64,000 nucleotides of DNA from Nocardia sp. NBC_00416 (GTDB lineage: Bacteria; Actinomycetota; Actinomycetes; Mycobacteriales; Mycobacteriaceae). The first letter of the stretch is position 1. Each line of letters begins with the position of its first letter. The notes under the pieces are model-generated. The model made no database searches and was not told the origin of the DNA. It saw only the letters and a program-made list of their open reading frames with translations. Below are positions 17,101-25,518 of the stretch, in pieces. Location of the stretch: positions 2,296,501 to 2,360,500 of the forward strand of contig NZ_CP107932.1 of assembly GCF_036032445.1 (NCBI RefSeq), given 5' to 3'. Position numbers and translations under genes: made by a program.

Positions 17101-17304
17101 TCAGCTCGGCCGGACCCGCAGCGCCTGCGGCCCCTTCGGCCAGACGGCGACCTCGAACTCGACCGGCTGTCCCGAGTACAGCTCAGCGCTGTGCCGGTCG
17201 AGGACATCGATGCCCTCGACCAGCAGATCGGGCCCGCCGTCCGCGGCCGCGATCATCCCGAATTCACGATCCTCGTTGAACCACTTCACGGTGCCCTGCG
17301 GCAT
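17101..17304 (-). CDS. Divergent cold-shock-domain protein
   Basis: The 67-residue protein starts at ATG 17304 behind AGGAGG. It opens with the CSD signature QGTVKWFN, but RNP1 (normally KGFGFI) reads REFGMI and RNP2 (normally VFVHY) reads LLVEG, so the aromatic and His residues that stack on nucleic acid are missing. A canonical CspA is encoded at 33631 for comparison. Its fold should be preserved (YSGQPVEFEVAVWPKGPQA), but RNA binding is probably weak or altered. Confidence 0.85.
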   Translation of the reverse strand: MPQGTVKWFNEDREFGMIAAADGGPDLLVEGIDVLDRHSAELYSGQPVEFEVAVWPKGPQALRVRPS

Positions 17305-17369
17305 GATCCGCCTCCTTGCCGTCGACTCCGAAGGAATTCGTCCCGGCCGGTCGATCGGATCGGTACGAC

Positions 17370-17687
17370 TCACGACAGCAGGAAACCCGCCAGCGCGCAC
17401 AGCGCGGGGACACCGGCAGACGCGGCGATCAGCGCCATGAACGCCGTGGGTAACGCGCGCACTCGACCCGCACCCCGCCGGGTCCGCCTGCGGTGCAGAC
17501 CGACGGTCAGCGCGACGACGGCGAAGCCGGCCGCGGCCACCGTCACGACGCCGAGCCGGCCGTTCTGCTGCACGGCGGTCCTGGTGAGCAGCACCCCCAC
17601 CGCCACCGCGGTGAGTGTGGTCCTGCGCCAGGCCAGGACGGTGCGTTCCGGTTGCAGGCCCGGATCACGGGAGTATGCGCTGCTCAT
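17370..17687 (-). CDS. DUF202 small membrane protein
   Basis: The 105-residue protein has the DUF202 opening RDPGLQPERTVLAWRRTTL and three hydrophobic segments (about residues 24-36, 46-62 and 80-103), placing it in the membrane. Its ATG overlaps the stop of the preceding DUF202/YidH-type gene as ATGA, a pairing seen widely in actinobacteria. The two proteins may form one complex; the biochemical role is unknown. Confidence 0.88.
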   Translation of the reverse strand: MSSAYSRDPGLQPERTVLAWRRTTLTAVAVGVLLTRTAVQQNGRLGVVTVAAAGFAVVALTVGLHRRRTRRGAGRVRALPTAFMALIAASAGVPALCALAGFLLS

Positions 17688-18073
17688 CGACCGATGAGCA
17701 GCGCGCAGCCGACGGCCGCCGCCAGTACCCCGCCCACCATCAGCTTCACCATCACCGGTCCGGGCAGCGGGCCGTCGCGGCGCATGGCCGCCTGTACCTG
17801 TCGCCAGCGCAGGAAGGCCCCGACCGCGACGAGGACGGCGAGAACGACACAGCCCCCGCCCAAGAGGCGGTGCGTCGCCGGATCGAATTCACCGGTGAAC
17901 AGCTGTCCTACCGCGACCCCGCCGGCCAGCAGGGCGAACGCGGTACGAATCCAGGCCAGGAAGGTTCGTTCGTTGGCGAGGGTGAACCGGTAGTCCGGTT
18001 CCCGGTCCGTCTCCTCGTCGCGCCGCTGCGGTGGGGCGGCGCCCGGCGCGGTGCTTCGCGGTCCGCGAGTCAT
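17684..18073 (-). CDS. YidH/DUF202 membrane protein
   Basis: The 129-residue protein has the core motif YRFTLANERTFLAWIRTAFA, which leads into the first of three membrane segments (about residues 40-56, 69-87 and 106-126). The N-terminus is charged and Pro-rich. ATG at 18073 overlaps the GntR stop as ATGA, and its own stop overlaps the next DUF202 start. It is therefore expressed from the gntR promoter. The function is unknown. Confidence 0.88.
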   Translation of the reverse strand: MTRGPRSTAPGAAPPQRRDEETDREPDYRFTLANERTFLAWIRTAFALLAGGVAVGQLFTGEFDPATHRLLGGGCVVLAVLVAVGAFLRWRQVQAAMRRDGPLPGPVMVKLMVGGVLAAAVGCALLIGR

Positions 18074-18762
18074 CGCGGCGGTTCCACCACGGGAGTGCCG
18101 GGTGCCGCCGCGGCCGCCTCGACAATCGCCAGGTCCTTCCGGAGCCGGGCGATATGGCCCCGCCCGGCGAATTCGGCCAAGAGCACGTCCTGGGATTCGA
18201 GCGCATCGACGATCCGGTGGTGTTCGGCGAGGGCCAGCGGCATCCCACCGGGTGACCGATGGGTCGTCGACATCGCCAAGCGGATCTGATCCTGGAGCAG
18301 ATCCAGCTGCGTGGCCAGCTTCGAGTTCGCGGCGATTTCGCGGATGCGGGCATGGAAACGCATATCGATGATGTAGTGGCGTTCCACGTCGCCGCTCTCG
18401 ATGGCGGCGCGCTGATCGGCGAGTATTGCGCGCAGGTCGCCCAGGTCGGCGGCGCGGACGCGCTGTGACGCGAGCCGGCACGCGAGTCCTTCCAGGACCT
18501 CGCGCACCTCGTAGATCTCCACCAGTTCGCCGCGATCCGGGTTCGCGACCACCGCGCCCTTGTTCGGTTCGAACCGGGCCAGCCCCTCGTAGGTGATTCG
18601 GGCGATCGCTTCGCGTGCCGGACTCCTGCCGACGCCCAGCCGATCGGTGACGACGGCCACCGACAGGCGCTCCCCCGGTTCGAACCTGCGGTCGAGTATC
18701 GCCTGACGCAGACAGAGGTACGCGTGTTCTGCCAGACCACTCTCCGGTCGCGCTGCGGACAC
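18070..18762 (-). CDS. GntR-family regulator (FadR/FCD type)
   Basis: The 230-residue protein has an N-terminal winged HTH (AYLCLRQAILDRRFEPGERL, then GRSPAREAIARI) and a C-terminal helical FCD domain with metal/ligand-type residues (DMRFHARIREIA, AEHHRIVDAL). GTG at 18762 is selected for its GGGGAG ribosome site; 14 more in-frame codons are open upstream. It is divergent from the ABC-transporter operon, and the gap contains TTGTG-type palindromes, so it most likely senses the imported acid or a metabolite of it. Confidence 0.9.
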   Translation of the reverse strand: MSAARPESGLAEHAYLCLRQAILDRRFEPGERLSVAVVTDRLGVGRSPAREAIARITYEGLARFEPNKGAVVANPDRGELVEIYEVREVLEGLACRLASQRVRAADLGDLRAILADQRAAIESGDVERHYIIDMRFHARIREIAANSKLATQLDLLQDQIRLAMSTTHRSPGGMPLALAEHHRIVDALESQDVLLAEFAGRGHIARLRKDLAIVEAAAAAPGTPVVEPPR

Positions 18763-18856
18763 CTGGACTCCCCTTGCTCCTCGTCGCCCCGGGCGGGGCC
18801 ACACCGGCGGACCTGATCACGCCCGATCGCCGCTGTCACTGCTTGCGCCGACTATA

Positions 18857-18900
18857 CCTTGTGATTACACAAAATCTACCCTATGGTGTGAATCACAAGG
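18857..18900. promoter_or_regulatory. GntR operator region with nested inverted repeats
   Basis: TTGTG-ATTA-CACAA at 18859-18872 is a compact palindrome of GntR/FadR type. A second, imperfect copy (GGTGTGAATCACAAG) lies at 18885-18899 in opposite orientation. Together they create a larger inverted repeat with 10-bp arms (CCTTGTGATT at 18857, AATCACAAGG at 18891). The region lies between gntR and the permease gene and could let two dimers cooperate. Confidence 0.7.
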
Positions 18901-19060
18901 TTCCGAAACCTACAGGTAAGCCGCACATTATGCGGTCAGGATCTTGTCGGACAGCTTGAGGGAGCTGTCAGATTTTATGAAATCTCCCCGTTCGGTCGAG
19001 ATGGAACTCCGTCGCGGAGTCCCGCGATCGCGGCCGCCGGGGGTCAGAGGAGTGTGCGCA

Positions 19061-19891
19061 ATGTCGATCACGAGCCCCAGCACCGATCGAACATCTCTGA
19101 AGAGACGTCGACCACCGAGAGCGGGAGAGGGCGGTTCGCCCCGGCGTATCGCGCTCGGGTTCGGCGGCGGACTCATCGCCATCGCCGCCTGGTACGTCGT
19201 ATCGGTATCGGGAATCGTCTCCGGGCGCGGCATTCCACGTCCCGACGAGGTGGTCACCGCGGGCTGGACCCTGTTCACCGAGCAGGACCTGCTGTTCGAT
19301 ATCCGGGTCAGCGTCACCCGCGTGATGATCGGCGTGATCATCGGCTCGGTGGCCGCACTGCCGGTCGGATTCCTGCTCGCCTGGTATCCGACGCTGCGGG
19401 CGATGATGGAACCGCTGGTCAACTTCTTCCGCGCGCTTCCCCCGATCGCACTGGTCCCATTGGTGATCGTGTACTTCGGGATCGGCGAGACCGCGCGGAT
19501 CTCGATCCTGGTGTACGCCTCGTTCTTCGCCGCGGTGATCGTGCTGTTCGAGGGAATATCGAGTATCGACCCGCTGCTGATCCGGGCCGCGCGCGTGCTG
19601 GGCGCGAACCGCTGGGAGATCTTCGCGCGCGGTGTGGTCCCCGCGTCGGTCCCGCATCTGTTCACGGCTGTCCGGGTGGCCCTCGGGGTGTCATGGGCGA
19701 CGGTGGTGGCGGCCGAACTCGTCGCGGCACAGCGCGGGCTCGGCGCCGCGATCCAGGACGCGTCGACCTTCTACCGGATCCCGGATATGTACGTCGGCAT
19801 CGTGATGATCGGGATCGCCGCCCTCGTCATGGATCTGATCCTCAAACTCGCCCAATCCCGGATGACCGCGTGGCAGGAGAAGTCGAAATGA
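19061..19891 (+). CDS. ABC importer permease (SsuC/TauC type)
   Basis: The 276-residue permease has six predicted membrane segments and the EAA-type loop before the fifth one (IRAARVLGANRWEIFARGVV). The family segment FFRALPPIALVPLVIVYFG is typical of nitrate/sulfonate/taurine importers. ATG at 19061 follows CAGAGGAG; an ATG at 18944 in the same frame would add a 39-residue charged leader and sits nearer the operator, so I reject it. It is the first gene of a six-gene operon. Confidence 0.9.
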   Translation: MSITSPSTDRTSLKRRRPPRAGEGGSPRRIALGFGGGLIAIAAWYVVSVSGIVSGRGIPRPDEVVTAGWTLFTEQDLLFDIRVSVTRVMIGVIIGSVAALPVGFLLAWYPTLRAMMEPLVNFFRALPPIALVPLVIVYFGIGETARISILVYASFFAAVIVLFEGISSIDPLLIRAARVLGANRWEIFARGVVPASVPHLFTAVRVALGVSWATVVAAELVAAQRGLGAAIQDASTFYRIPDMYVGIVMIGIAALVMDLILKLAQSRMTAWQEKSK

Positions 19892-20709
19892 CCAGTGTCG
19901 TGACACCGGGAACCGTGGCCGACAACCGGATCACCTTCGACGGCATCGGCAAATACTACGACCGCGCCGGCGACCGGATGCACGTCCTGCGGGATTGTTC
20001 GTTCGATATCGAACCCGGCGAATTCATCTCCGTGATCGGGCCGTCCGGGTGCGGTAAGACCACGCTGCTCAATATGGCCGCGGGATTTCTCTCCCCCGAC
20101 GAGGGCGCGGTCCGCGCCGGCGGAGTCCTCGTAAAAGGGCCGCACCCGTCGCGCGGGGTGGTCTTCCAGCAGTACGCGATCTTCCCGTGGCTCACCGTCG
20201 CGAAGAACATCGAATACGGGCTCACGCTCCGGGCGAACCGCAAACCACGCGCCGTCCGAGCGGAAATCGTCGACCGCTACCTGCACCTCATGGGTCTGGA
20301 AGCCTTCGCCGATTCCTATCCGAAGGAACTGTCCGGCGGTATGCGGCAACGGGTGGCGATCGCCCGCGCCTACGCGACCGATCCACAGGTACTGCTGATG
20401 GACGAACCGTTCGCCGCGCTGGACGCGCAGACACGTGAGCGTATGCAGCAGCTGCTGCACGAGACGCAATTGACCGAACAGCGCACGGCCCTGTTCATCA
20501 CCCACAGTGTCGAGGAAGCGATCTTCCTGTCGAACAAAGTGGTAGTGCTCAGCGCCCGCCCCACCCGGGTTCGCGAGATAGTCCCGATCGGAATCGAATT
20601 CCCGAGGTCGGCCGAAACCCGGCTGTCCCCGGCCTTCGTCGAATTGCGGCGCCACCTCGAGAAACTCCTGCGTGACGAATCGGATCGAACCGACGGGACC
20701 TCGCGATGA
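19888..20709 (+). CDS. ABC importer ATPase (SsuB/TauB type)
   Basis: The 273-residue ATPase carries Walker A (GPSGCGKTTLL), a Q-loop (VVFQQYAIFPWLT), the signature LSGGMRQRVAIARA, Walker B (VLLMDEPFAALDA) and the switch His (FITHSVEEA). ATG at 19888 overlaps the permease stop as ATGA. It should power the permease encoded upstream, with the lipoprotein encoded downstream supplying substrate. Confidence 0.93.
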   Translation: MTSVVTPGTVADNRITFDGIGKYYDRAGDRMHVLRDCSFDIEPGEFISVIGPSGCGKTTLLNMAAGFLSPDEGAVRAGGVLVKGPHPSRGVVFQQYAIFPWLTVAKNIEYGLTLRANRKPRAVRAEIVDRYLHLMGLEAFADSYPKELSGGMRQRVAIARAYATDPQVLLMDEPFAALDAQTRERMQQLLHETQLTEQRTALFITHSVEEAIFLSNKVVVLSARPTRVREIVPIGIEFPRSAETRLSPAFVELRRHLEKLLRDESDRTDGTSR

Positions 20710-21755
20710 ACGGCGGGCGTCTGCGCCGGGCCGTGACCGGCCTGCTCGCGCTCCTCGGTGTGCTCACGCTGCTGTCCTCGTGCGCGCTGGAGACCTCCGG
20801 ACCGCGCACCACCGCCGCGGGACTCCCCGTCATCAGAGTCGGCTATCTGCACACCCTCGCGGTGGACGCCCATATGTGGCTGGGCATCGAGGACGGCCTC
20901 TTCGAAAAGCACGGTATCGCCCTGGAGCCCGTGAAGTTCGATACCGGAACCGCACTGAGTCAGGCACTGTCCGGCGGATCGGTCGACGTGGCGGTGATGG
21001 GTGCGGTGCTGTCGAACTTCCCGGCACAGGGCGTCGGAAAGGTATTTCTCGCCAACGATATCGAATTCGATACCGCCCAACTCTGGGCGTCACCGTCCTC
21101 CGGGATCCGATCGGTGTCCGATCTGAAAGGGAAGCAGGTGATCACGGCAAGCGGAACCACCGCGCATGTATTCCTGCACAACGCTTTACGCGCGGAAGGT
21201 GTCGATCCGTCGAGCCTGAAGATCATCAATGCCGATCTGCCCGCGGCGGTCAGCGCTTTCGTCTCCGGCCAGGTGCCCGCGGTGGCACTGTGGGTTCCGT
21301 TCGACGAGACCGTGGAAAAGCAGATGCCCGACGCCCGGATGGTGGCGTCGGCGAAGGATTACTATCCGCAATCGTCCATCGTCGGGGGGTGGGTCGCCAA
21401 CAATAATTTCCACGAAGAGAATCCCGAACTGCTGTCGAAGATCACCGGCGCCTGGCTGGAAGCGAACGATCTGCTGATCAACGACCGGCAGCGGGCGCTG
21501 ACCACGGTCCATGATGTCGCCTACGCGGACAGTCAGTCACTCGACGCCACCCTGCGCCGATTCGAATTCGCCCGGCTGTACACCAACGACGAATGGGCCC
21601 GGATGTACGAGTCGGGCGACCTCGCACGCCAGATCGGCGATATCGAACGGATATTCGTCGAGATCGGCGGAATCGACAAATACGTCGACCCGGCCGATTT
21701 CGTCGACACCTCGATCTACACGAATTCCTACAACAACTGGAAGGTTGGCTCATGA
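20706..21755 (+). CDS. ABC importer substrate-binding lipoprotein (SsuA/NMT1-like)
   Basis: The 349-residue protein has a lipoprotein signal with lipobox LSSC (Cys at about residue 26). The mature part starts with IRVGYLHTLAVDAHMWLGIE, followed by LFEKHGIALEPVKF, the usual opening of the nitrate/sulfonate/pyrimidine-precursor binding proteins, and SDLKGKQVITASGTTAH. Start and stop both overlap neighbouring genes by four bases. Family members bind sulfonates, nitrate, aromatic acids or pyrimidines; the downstream enzymes point to an organic acid. Confidence 0.9.
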   Translation: MNGGRLRRAVTGLLALLGVLTLLSSCALETSGPRTTAAGLPVIRVGYLHTLAVDAHMWLGIEDGLFEKHGIALEPVKFDTGTALSQALSGGSVDVAVMGAVLSNFPAQGVGKVFLANDIEFDTAQLWASPSSGIRSVSDLKGKQVITASGTTAHVFLHNALRAEGVDPSSLKIINADLPAAVSAFVSGQVPAVALWVPFDETVEKQMPDARMVASAKDYYPQSSIVGGWVANNNFHEENPELLSKITGAWLEANDLLINDRQRALTTVHDVAYADSQSLDATLRRFEFARLYTNDEWARMYESGDLARQIGDIERIFVEIGGIDKYVDPADFVDTSIYTNSYNNWKVGS

Positions 21756-22630
21756 ACACCAGAATCCGCGTACTCGGGCTCGGCACGATGGGCGGGCGGG
21801 TGGCCGCCGCCGCCCGCGCGGCGGGCTTCGATGTCCGGGGTTTCGACCCGGTTGCCGACGCCAGGGACGCCGCGGCCGCCGCCGGACTCGACGTCGCCGA
21901 CGATGCCGCCGCCGCGGTGGCCGACGCCGATCTGATCCTGCTGTCCGTTCCGCGGCCCGAGCACGTCCGCGCCCTGGCCGACGACGTCCTGCCCGCGGCG
22001 CCCGACGGCGCGGTCGTCGTGGATCTGTCCACCATCGATCCCACCACCGCCCGTCAGGTCGCGGCGGACCTACAGAAGCACGGCGTCACCTATATCGATG
22101 CGCCCGTACTGGGCCGGCCCGCCAAATGCGGTTCGTGGATGCTGGTCTGCGGCGGTTCCGCGGACGCGATCGACCAGGTCACCCCCGCGCTCACCGCGTC
22201 GATCGCGGCGACCGTGCTGCGCGTAGGCGACGTCGGCGCGGGTTCGGTCGTCAAGATCGCCAACAACTTGATGTTCGGCGCCATCAACGCGATCACCGCC
22301 GAAGCGCTCACCCTCTGTGAACGCAACGACGTCGACGGCGCCACCTTCGTCGACGCGGTCTCGCGCTCCGGCGCCGCGACGGTGTCGAACCTGTTCAAGG
22401 AACTCGGTCCGCGCATGGTCGCGGCCGACGACGACCCGAACTTCGCGCTGGCGCTGCTGGCCAAGGACAACAGGCTCGCACTCGATATCGCGCTCGAATC
22501 CGGGACGCCGAGCCCGCTGGCCACCGCGATCGTCGGTATCAACGACGTCGGGCTCGATGAGGGGCTCGGCGCACGCGATACCGGTGCGATCATCAAGGCC
22601 TACGCGGCGTTGACCCGGGCTTCGCAATGA
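21752..22630 (+). CDS. NAD(P)-dependent beta-hydroxyacid dehydrogenase (HIBADH family)
   Basis: The 292-residue enzyme has the N-terminal cofactor motif LGLGTMGGRVAAAARAAGF, the substrate-binding segment DAPVLGRPAKCGSW (usually DAPVSGG) and the catalytic Lys in GAGSVVKIANN. KDNRLALDIA closes the active site. It should interconvert a beta-hydroxy acid and a semialdehyde, as in tartronate semialdehyde, 3-hydroxyisobutyrate or sulfolactaldehyde reductases. ATG at 21752 overlaps the lipoprotein stop as ATGA. Confidence 0.92.
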   Translation: MNTRIRVLGLGTMGGRVAAAARAAGFDVRGFDPVADARDAAAAAGLDVADDAAAAVADADLILLSVPRPEHVRALADDVLPAAPDGAVVVDLSTIDPTTARQVAADLQKHGVTYIDAPVLGRPAKCGSWMLVCGGSADAIDQVTPALTASIAATVLRVGDVGAGSVVKIANNLMFGAINAITAEALTLCERNDVDGATFVDAVSRSGAATVSNLFKELGPRMVAADDDPNFALALLAKDNRLALDIALESGTPSPLATAIVGINDVGLDEGLGARDTGAIIKAYAALTRASQ

Positions 22631-23781
22631 CGTCCGGCTACCCGATCGAACGCCTCACCGTCTCGATTCTGTCCGCGCCCGTCGACAACGCCGTCCCGAT
22701 GTCGTTCGGCACGCTGACCGATCGCCGGGTGTGTCTCGTCGAGATCGAAGCCGGTGGAGTCGTCGGGATCGGCGAGAGCTGGCTCAACTATCCGGGCTGG
22801 TCGCACGCCGAACGTTTGTCGACGTTCACCGAAGGTATCGCGCCGCTGGTGTTCGGACTCGACGCGAGCGACCCGGCCGGCGTGCTCGCACAGCTGTGTG
22901 GACGGCTGCTCCCGGTCGGCCGGCAGGCCGGGGCGATCGGGCCGATCTGGCAGGCCCTGAGCGGAATCGACATCGCGCTCTGGGACATTGCCGGGAAGCT
23001 CGCCGGGAAACCCGTCCACGAGCTGCTGAGCGAGGCCCGGTCGCGGTCGTCGGTTCCCGCGTATGCCAGCGGGATCGGCCCCTCCGAAATCGAAGCGCTC
23101 TGCGAGGTCGCGCTCGCCGACGGCTATCGCGCGATCAAAACGAAGATCGGTTTCGGCGCCGAACGCGACCGCGCGACGCTGACGACCGCGCGCGGCTGTG
23201 TGGGGGCGGGTGTCGAACTGTTCGCCGACGCCAACCAGGCCTGGGATGTCGCCGCCGCGACCGAGGAGATCACCGCACTCGCCGAATACGACGTGCGCTG
23301 GATCGAAGAGCCCCTCGCCGGCGACCGGGTCGACGATCTGCAGAAACTGGCGGCTGCCGTGCCACTGCCCATCGCGACCGGTGAGAACGTCTACGGAACA
23401 GCAGATTTCGACGGTCGCATCGAGTCGGGAGCGGTCACGCTGATCCAACCCGATCTGGCCAAATCCGGCGGGTTCACCATTGCCCGCGCGGTCGCCGAAT
23501 CCGCGAACCGGTCCGGTGTGCGGATCGCACCGCACTGCTATTCCAGCGGAATCGGGATCGCAGCCAGCGCTCAGTTCGGCGCGGCCTACGACCGGGTCGA
23601 CTGGATCGAGATGGATGTGCGGCCCAACCCGCTGCGCACCGAACTGCTCGCGCGCGGACCCGAACTGTCCGAGGGCGCGATCCGGCTGCCGACGAGCCCG
23701 GGACTCGGGGTCGAACTCGATCTCGACATCGTGCGCCGCTTCCGTATCCACCGAGAGGAACGAACTCGTAATGCCCACTGA
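22627..23781 (+). CDS. Enolase-superfamily enzyme, mandelate-racemase subgroup (probable acid dehydratase)
   Basis: The 384-residue enzyme has a K-x-K motif (AIKTKIGFG), metal ligands Asp (FADANQAW), Glu (WIEEPLAG) and Glu (ATGENVYG), and the Asp-His dyad in QPDLAKSGG and IAPHCYSSG. That set defines the mandelate-racemase subgroup, which abstracts an alpha proton from carboxylates and often dehydrates sugar acids. It overlaps the previous gene as ATGA. Racemase, epimerase or cycloisomerase activity cannot be excluded. It is the key enzyme for guessing the pathway substrate. Confidence 0.9.
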   Translation: MTSGYPIERLTVSILSAPVDNAVPMSFGTLTDRRVCLVEIEAGGVVGIGESWLNYPGWSHAERLSTFTEGIAPLVFGLDASDPAGVLAQLCGRLLPVGRQAGAIGPIWQALSGIDIALWDIAGKLAGKPVHELLSEARSRSSVPAYASGIGPSEIEALCEVALADGYRAIKTKIGFGAERDRATLTTARGCVGAGVELFADANQAWDVAAATEEITALAEYDVRWIEEPLAGDRVDDLQKLAAAVPLPIATGENVYGTADFDGRIESGAVTLIQPDLAKSGGFTIARAVAESANRSGVRIAPHCYSSGIGIAASAQFGAAYDRVDWIEMDVRPNPLRTELLARGPELSEGAIRLPTSPGLGVELDLDIVRRFRIHREERTRNAH

Positions 23782-25204
23782 GCTACTGACATCCGCGTCC
23801 ACCGAAACCGCGGGAGCCCGCATCGGCGGCGACACGGTCGACGGGACCCCGCACGATATTCCCGACCCGGCCACCGGCCAACGCCTCGCCACGGTGGGCT
23901 GGGTGACCGGTGATATCGCCCGCCGGGCCGCGTCGGTGGCCGCCGCCGCGTTCCGCGAATGGGCCGACACCCCGCCGCGGCAGCGCGCAGCCGCACTACG
24001 CGCCATCGCCGCGGATCTGCGCTCGCACACCGAGACGCTGGCCGCCACGATCAGTGCCGAATCCGGTAAACGCCTGGCCGAAGCCGTCGGTGAGGTCGGC
24101 TTCTCCGCCCAGTACTTCGAATGGTTCGCCGACGCCGCCACCATGCCGGGCGACGGCGGGTTCGTCACCGCGCAGCGCCGCTTCACAACCACCCGGCGGC
24201 CGGTCGGCGTCGTCGCCGCCGTCAGTCCGTGGAACTTCCCGCTGTCGATTCCCGCGCGCAAGGTGGCGCCGGCCCTCGCCGCCGGATGTACGGTCGTGCA
24301 GAAGGCCTCGGAACTCACCCCGCTCACCAGTCTCGCGTTCACCGAGATCTGCGAACGGCACCTCCCGGCCGGTGTCGTCAACGTGGTGGTGGGGGCAGGC
24401 GAGGAACTCACCTCCGCGCTGGTCGACTCCCCCGATATCGCCGCGGTCACCTTCACCGGTTCCACCCCGGTGGGCATTCTGGTAGCGCAGCGGGCCATGC
24501 GCTCGATGACTCGGATCACCATGGAGCTCGGTGGCAAGGGCCCGTTCATCGTCACCGCCGAGGCCGATCCCGCGGCCGCGCTCGACGCGTTGCTGATCGC
24601 CAAATTCCGCAACAACGGCGCGTCGTGCATCGCCGCCAACAATGTATTCGTCCACGAATCGCTGTACCGGGACTTCGTCGCCGAACTCCGTACCCGCGTC
24701 ACCGCGTTGGTCACCGGACACCCGGCGGACGAGGGAACCGATATCGGCCCCATGTTGCGTGCCGCGCACGCCGAGCGGCTGGAGGACCTCGTGGCGCGTG
24801 CCGCCGCCGACGGCTGCCCCGTCGACCGCAGCGAGATCAGCACTGGGGACGGGTACTACGTCGCTCCCACCCTCGTGGAGGCGGTGGCCGATACTCCGCT
24901 GTGGCACGAGGAGATCTTCGGACCGGTGTGCGCAATCCGGCCCTACACCTCCGAGGACGCCGTCGTCACCGAGGTGAACGGCTGGAACACCGGCCTCGGC
25001 GGTTACGTGATGTCGGCCGACCCGGAGCGCGCCGCCCAGCTCGCCGACCGCCTCGATATCGGGATCGTCGGTGTCAACAACGGCGCCCCGAACACCCCCG
25101 AGGTCCCTTTCGGCGGATTCGGGCTGGCCGGGCTGGGGCGCGAAGGCGGCCTGTCCGGTCTGCTGGAATTCACCGAGGAGAAGACGGTGTCGTTCGCGCG
25201 GTGA
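23771..25204 (+). CDS. Aldehyde dehydrogenase (succinate-semialdehyde type)
   Basis: The 477-residue NAD(P) enzyme has SPWNFPLSIPARKVAPALAA, the cofactor motif FTGSTPVG, the general-base Glu in TMELGGKGPF and the catalytic Cys in NNGASCIAANN. ATG at 23771 lies 11 bases inside the preceding gene and has an AGAGGAA site. It would oxidise the semialdehyde made or used by the HIBADH-family enzyme. It is the last gene of the operon; a strong hairpin follows directly. Confidence 0.93.
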   Translation: MPTELLTSASTETAGARIGGDTVDGTPHDIPDPATGQRLATVGWVTGDIARRAASVAAAAFREWADTPPRQRAAALRAIAADLRSHTETLAATISAESGKRLAEAVGEVGFSAQYFEWFADAATMPGDGGFVTAQRRFTTTRRPVGVVAAVSPWNFPLSIPARKVAPALAAGCTVVQKASELTPLTSLAFTEICERHLPAGVVNVVVGAGEELTSALVDSPDIAAVTFTGSTPVGILVAQRAMRSMTRITMELGGKGPFIVTAEADPAAALDALLIAKFRNNGASCIAANNVFVHESLYRDFVAELRTRVTALVTGHPADEGTDIGPMLRAAHAERLEDLVARAAADGCPVDRSEISTGDGYYVAPTLVEAVADTPLWHEEIFGPVCAIRPYTSEDAVVTEVNGWNTGLGGYVMSADPERAAQLADRLDIGIVGVNNGAPNTPEVPFGGFGLAGLGREGGLSGLLEFTEEKTVSFAR

Positions 25205-25209
25205 TCGGC

Positions 25210-25245
25210 CCGGGCGCTATCGGCTCGGGAGCCGATAGCGCCCGG
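25210..25245. terminator. Bidirectional terminator hairpin, 17-bp perfect stem
   Basis: The stem pairs 25210-25226 with 25229-25245 without mismatch across a two-base loop (inner part CGGCTC-GG-GAGCCG). It lies six bases after the aldehyde dehydrogenase stop and 23 bases before the stop of the convergent small gene, so it can serve both. There is no U run. Confidence 0.75.
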
Positions 25246-25267
25246 TGGCTCACCCCACACCGAAACC

Positions 25268-25507
25268 TCAGCGCCGGAACAGCTGTCGCAGCCGCGCCCG
25301 AATCCGCCATAGGCGCGATTCGGCTTCTGGCAGCTCGACAGCCTCCTCGGCGGCTGCCGCCTGCGCGAACCGGGTGTGCAGTTGCTCCCGGACCTGATCC
25401 GGGGTGTACGCGCGGCGGCGGCGCTCGGCACGCACCACCACGACACCGGTGGCCACCACGCCGGCCGCACCCGCCAATCCCACTGCCTTCCACCACCTCA
25501 TACGCAT
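25268..25507 (-). CDS. Small single-pass membrane protein
   Basis: The 79-residue protein has one N-terminal membrane segment (about residues 7-25, GLAGAAGVVATGVVVV), a basic stretch RAERRRRAY and a helical cytoplasmic tail rich in Ala, Glu and Arg. Two ATG codons, at 25507 and 25501, are equally possible starts. It is divergent from the YiiX-like hydrolase gene with an 11-bp gap. The function is unknown. Confidence 0.7.
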   Translation of the reverse strand: MRMRWWKAVGLAGAAGVVATGVVVVRAERRRRAYTPDQVREQLHTRFAQAAAAEEAVELPEAESRLWRIRARLRQLFRR

Positions 25508-25518
25508 AGGCTACTTCT

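Noticed and set aside
18944..19060. Upstream ATG extending the ABC permease by 39 residues
   Set aside because: The extra residues are charged and unlike permease N-termini, and ATG 19061 has a better ribosome site.
22600..24843. Minus-strand open frame of 747 codons opposite the enolase-superfamily and aldehyde dehydrogenase genes
   Set aside because: It spans two real genes on the other strand and lacks any domain or ribosome site.
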